From contig DJXW01000019.1 of assembly GCA_002449845.1 (NCBI GenBank), forward strand, positions 148,145 through 212,144: DNA of 64,000 bases, in the 5' to 3' direction. A program made the translations under genes and the position numbers. Origin of the DNA: Prevotella sp. UBA6994. Lineage in GTDB: Bacteria > Bacteroidota > Bacteroidia > Bacteroidales > Bacteroidaceae. The notes below the pieces were generated by a model, which did no database searches, was not told where the DNA came from, and saw only the letters and a program-made list of their open reading frames with translations. Below are positions 62,841-64,000 of the stretch, in pieces; position 1 is the stretch's first letter; each line of letters opens with the position of its first letter.

Positions 62841-63953
62841 ATGAGAATATTGCTCATTGGCGAATATAGCAACGTTCATGCAACGTTGGCAGAAGGACTG
62901 AAGACACTTGGGCATGAGGTCATCGTGCTTTCAAATGGCGATTTCTGGAAAGACTATCCCCGTGACATCAACCTCGTGAGAAGCTACACCAAGTGGGGTG
63001 GGGTGAAATATATGTTGCAATTGTATCGCATGTTGCCTCGCTTGCGAGGATTCGATGTGGTACAGCTCATCAATCCTGTTTTTCTCGAATTAAAGGCAGA
63101 CAAGATTTTCCCCATCTACCGTTACCTCAGAAAGCATAATCGGAAGATGGTGCTCGGCGCATTCGGCATGGATTATTATTGGGTGAATACCTGCACCCAT
63201 GAGAAACCTTTGCGATATAGCGACTTCAACATCGGTGATGAGGTGAGGACCAATGATGATGCCATCAAGGAACGCAAAGATTGGATAGGAACCGACAAAG
63301 AAAGACTGAACAGGATGATTGCCGAGGATTGTGATGCAATCGTCTCTGGATTGTATGAATATCAGGTTTGCTATGAGTTGTTCTTCTCGCAAAAGACTCG
63401 TTTCATTCCTTTTCCCATTCATCCGGAACAAACGGAACTTACCGAAAGCCAAAGGATGATTCCTGATAAGTTGAAGTTGTTTGTGGGCATCAGCAAGGGA
63501 AGAAGTGCGTATAAGGGAACAGACATCATGCTAAGGGCGGCACGTAGGCTGGCAAGCAAATATCCGCAATGGGTGGAGCTGAAGGTGGCAGAGGGCGTTC
63601 CATACGAACAATACAAGCAGATGATGGAAGGAAGTGATGCTATTCTCGACCAATTATATAGTTATACGCCATCCATGAATCCTCTGATAGCCATGAGCAA
63701 GGGTATTATCTGTGTGGGTGGTGGTGAACCCGAGAACTATGAGATTATCCACGAACAAGAATTGCGTCCCATCATCAACGTCTTGCCGAATGAGGACAGC
63801 GTTTACCATGAACTGGAACAGTTGGCTTTGCATCGTGAACGTATTCCCGAGCTCAAACGGCAAAGCATCGAATATGTGAAGAAACACCATGACTATTTGA
63901 AAATAGCAAGGCAGTACGAGAGTCTTTATTTTTTATTGACCATTGACTATTGA
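62841..63953 (+). CDS. GT-B fold glycosyltransferase (GT4-like)
   Basis: The 370-residue protein has an N-terminal Rossmann half (MRILLIGEYSNVHATLAEGLKTLGHEV) and a C-terminal half with KGTDIMLRAARRLASKYP and the donor-binding SYTPSMNPLIAMSKGIICVGGGEPE region typical of GT4-like enzymes. It lies 24 nt after the preceding transferase. The last codons (LTIDY and the stop) are supplied by a heptamer array, so the true C-terminus may have been altered. Confidence 0.82.
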   Translation: MRILLIGEYSNVHATLAEGLKTLGHEVIVLSNGDFWKDYPRDINLVRSYTKWGGVKYMLQLYRMLPRLRGFDVVQLINPVFLELKADKIFPIYRYLRKHNRKMVLGAFGMDYYWVNTCTHEKPLRYSDFNIGDEVRTNDDAIKERKDWIGTDKERLNRMIAEDCDAIVSGLYEYQVCYELFFSQKTRFIPFPIHPEQTELTESQRMIPDKLKLFVGISKGRSAYKGTDIMLRAARRLASKYPQWVELKVAEGVPYEQYKQMMEGSDAILDQLYSYTPSMNPLIAMSKGIICVGGGEPENYEIIHEQELRPIINVLPNEDSVYHELEQLALHRERIPELKRQSIEYVKKHHDYLKIARQYESLYFLLTIDY

Positions 63954-63969
63954 CCATTGACCATTGGCT
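63935..63969. repeat. Heptamer array (ATTGACC/ATTGACT)
   Basis: Five 7-bp units overlap the 3' end of the glycosyltransferase gene and supply its TGA stop. The window ends soon after, so the full extent of the repeat region is not seen. Confidence 0.85.
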
Positions 63970-64000
63970 GGCGCGTCGGAAGATTGACCGTTGTTGATTG

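Overview
This window looks like part of the chromosome of a Bacteroidales bacterium, most likely Prevotellaceae (Prevotella/Segatella type). The evidence is the repeated sigma-ABfr promoter form (TTG, about 19-20 nt, TAnnTTTG), the near absence of Shine-Dalgarno sites, the gene order infB-sufBCDS, a complete Rnf operon led by rseC, a TPR-ferredoxin-korABC operon, large secreted proteins with a type IX-secretion-like C-terminal tail, and plant-polysaccharide hydrolases. No rRNA, tRNA, CRISPR array, phage or complete classical insertion sequence was recognised.

Layout. 1-7188: the 3' part of infB, the Fe-S assembly genes sufB-sufC-sufD-sufS, and rnhB. 7297-9810: a GH43 glycosidase and galE, both on the minus strand. 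9918-15555: rseC-rnfBCDGEA on the minus strand (ion-pumping ferredoxin:NAD+ oxidoreductase). 15826-16743: a ketopantoate reductase-like gene. 17428-20459: a minus-strand unit of ECF sigma factor, membrane anti-sigma candidate, secreted protein and LolA-like protein. 20613-26088: a copper-type P-ATPase with a reduced ATP-binding region, an alanine/glycine symporter carrying a repeat insertion, a secreted barrel-like protein and a TPR protein. 26341-30678: an aromatic amino-acid operon (prephenate dehydratase, aminotransferase, DAHP synthase-chorismate mutase, prephenate dehydrogenase) behind a leader peptide with eight alternating Tyr/Phe codons and a terminator. 31002-39815: a giant pectin methylesterase, an EamA transporter, a flavodoxin-like protein, a REP-type Y1 transposase fused to a Rossmann-like domain, and a secreted nuclease/phosphatase. 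40379-45922: ffh, folD and the 2-oxoacid:ferredoxin oxidoreductase operon, interrupted between korB and korC by a four-helix-bundle gene. 46037-52092: GH20, GH51 and an OmpA-family porin. 52321-64000: a PIN toxin with a 33-residue partner, a membrane AraC regulator, a 1376-residue surface protein with a small companion peptide, two small modules sharing a duplicated promoter (one is HigBA), and three glycosyltransferases.

The most unusual layer is the intergenic DNA. Many gaps carry tandem arrays or inverted repeats with a strict 7-bp (or 21-bp) period but quite different sequences: TTGAAGA, GTTTAGT/GTTGAGT, GTGAGAG/CTCACCT, ATTCATA and ATTGACC types. A second, sharply defined family (four copies) has two mini-hairpins, GCAAC-N3-GTTGC and TCGCC-N4-GGCGA (the latter imperfect in the first copy's nearer hairpin), about 50 bp apart. 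Three of the four have GTAG directly 5' of the first hairpin, as in REP elements, and a REP-type transposase gene lies in the window. One copy sits in frame inside the symporter gene and adds about 74 residues. A heptamer inverted repeat brackets the four-helix-bundle gene inserted in the kor operon. A roughly 340-bp dispersed repeat is present twice in opposite orientation, and a 280-bp nested foldback element lies at 16936-17218. These are the best candidates for a previously undescribed mobile or structural system.
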